NCBI GenBank assembly: GCA_002311925.1
Contig: DCAK01000071.1
Location: 12,039-27,235, forward strand
DNA: 15,197 nt
Source: Planctomycetes bacterium UBA1135
GTDB lineage: Bacteria > Planctomycetota > UBA1135
Direction of reading: 5' to 3'
Both the position numbers and the translations under genes were made by a program. The notes beneath the pieces were generated by a model. That model did no database searches, was not told the DNA's origin, and saw only the letters and a program-made list of their open reading frames with translations. Below, one piece after another: positions 15,165 to 15,197 of the stretch (its first letter is position 1; each line of letters begins with the position of its first letter).

Positions 15165-15197
15165 CTACGCCTCGCCGGAGAAGTCGATTCCGTGGTC
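15165..15197 (-). CDS. Possible C-terminal end of an upstream minus-strand gene (edge fragment)
   Basis: From the right edge, one minus-strand frame reads DHGIDFSGEA and then TAG (15167-15165). Its composition looks protein-like and it would place a gene upstream of rpsU on the same strand. Ten residues are too few to identify anything, and other frames are also open here, so this is only a possibility. Bases 15128-15164 between it and the rpsU promoter show no hairpin with a T-run. Confidence 0.2.
   Translation of the reverse strand, partial: DHGIDFSGEA

Overview
The window is compact, high-GC bacterial DNA (my estimate is a little over 60% G+C). Genes lie on both strands with very short or overlapping junctions. 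No insertion sequence, prophage, CRISPR array or tRNA was seen. The gene content is mostly housekeeping: isoprenoid and PLP synthesis, DNA alkylation repair, double-strand-break processing, pseudouridylation and bS21. A lipoprotein with fibronectin-III-like and single-haem cytochrome parts, and a galactokinase/arabinokinase-like GHMP protein, resemble genes common in Planctomycetota and related uncultured bacteria. That placement is an inference and rests on no marker gene.

Left part (1-5733). On the minus strand a GHMP-kinase homologue (409-1872) runs into the 5' part of an AlkA-like DNA glycosylase, which is cut by the left edge. Divergent from them is a lipoprotein gene (2020-3228) closed by a strong intrinsic terminator. 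Convergent with that are ispG and an alkaline-phosphatase/sulfatase-superfamily gene, which overlap by 17 nt and have a good ribosome binding site.

Middle part (5859-8099). pdxH (plus strand, TTG start) converges on a minus-strand pair: a COG2945-type alpha/beta hydrolase and a hotdog acyl-CoA thioesterase, joined by a TAATG overlap. An unrecognised 139-residue protein diverges from them and appears to be the first gene of the next operon.

Right part (7680-15197). The unknown gene, addB and addA form a tight plus-strand operon (13-nt gap, then ATGA). It encodes a two-subunit helicase-nuclease in which both subunits keep a PD-(D/E)XK nuclease motif. AddB lacks the iron-sulfur cysteines and a recognisable Walker A. 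addA converges on an RluA-family pseudouridine synthase, and the two coding regions overlap by 120 nt. Upstream of the synthase is rpsU (bS21) with a candidate promoter and an intrinsic terminator. The terminator's T-tract ends exactly at the synthase start codon.

No obviously new multi-gene system was found. The points most worth a second look are the GHMP homologue that has lost its catalytic Arg and Asp, the rpsU terminator abutting the synthase start, the 120-nt addA/synthase overlap, the cluster-less AddB with an unknown partner gene, and a possible CTGA stop/start coupling at the glycosylase gene.
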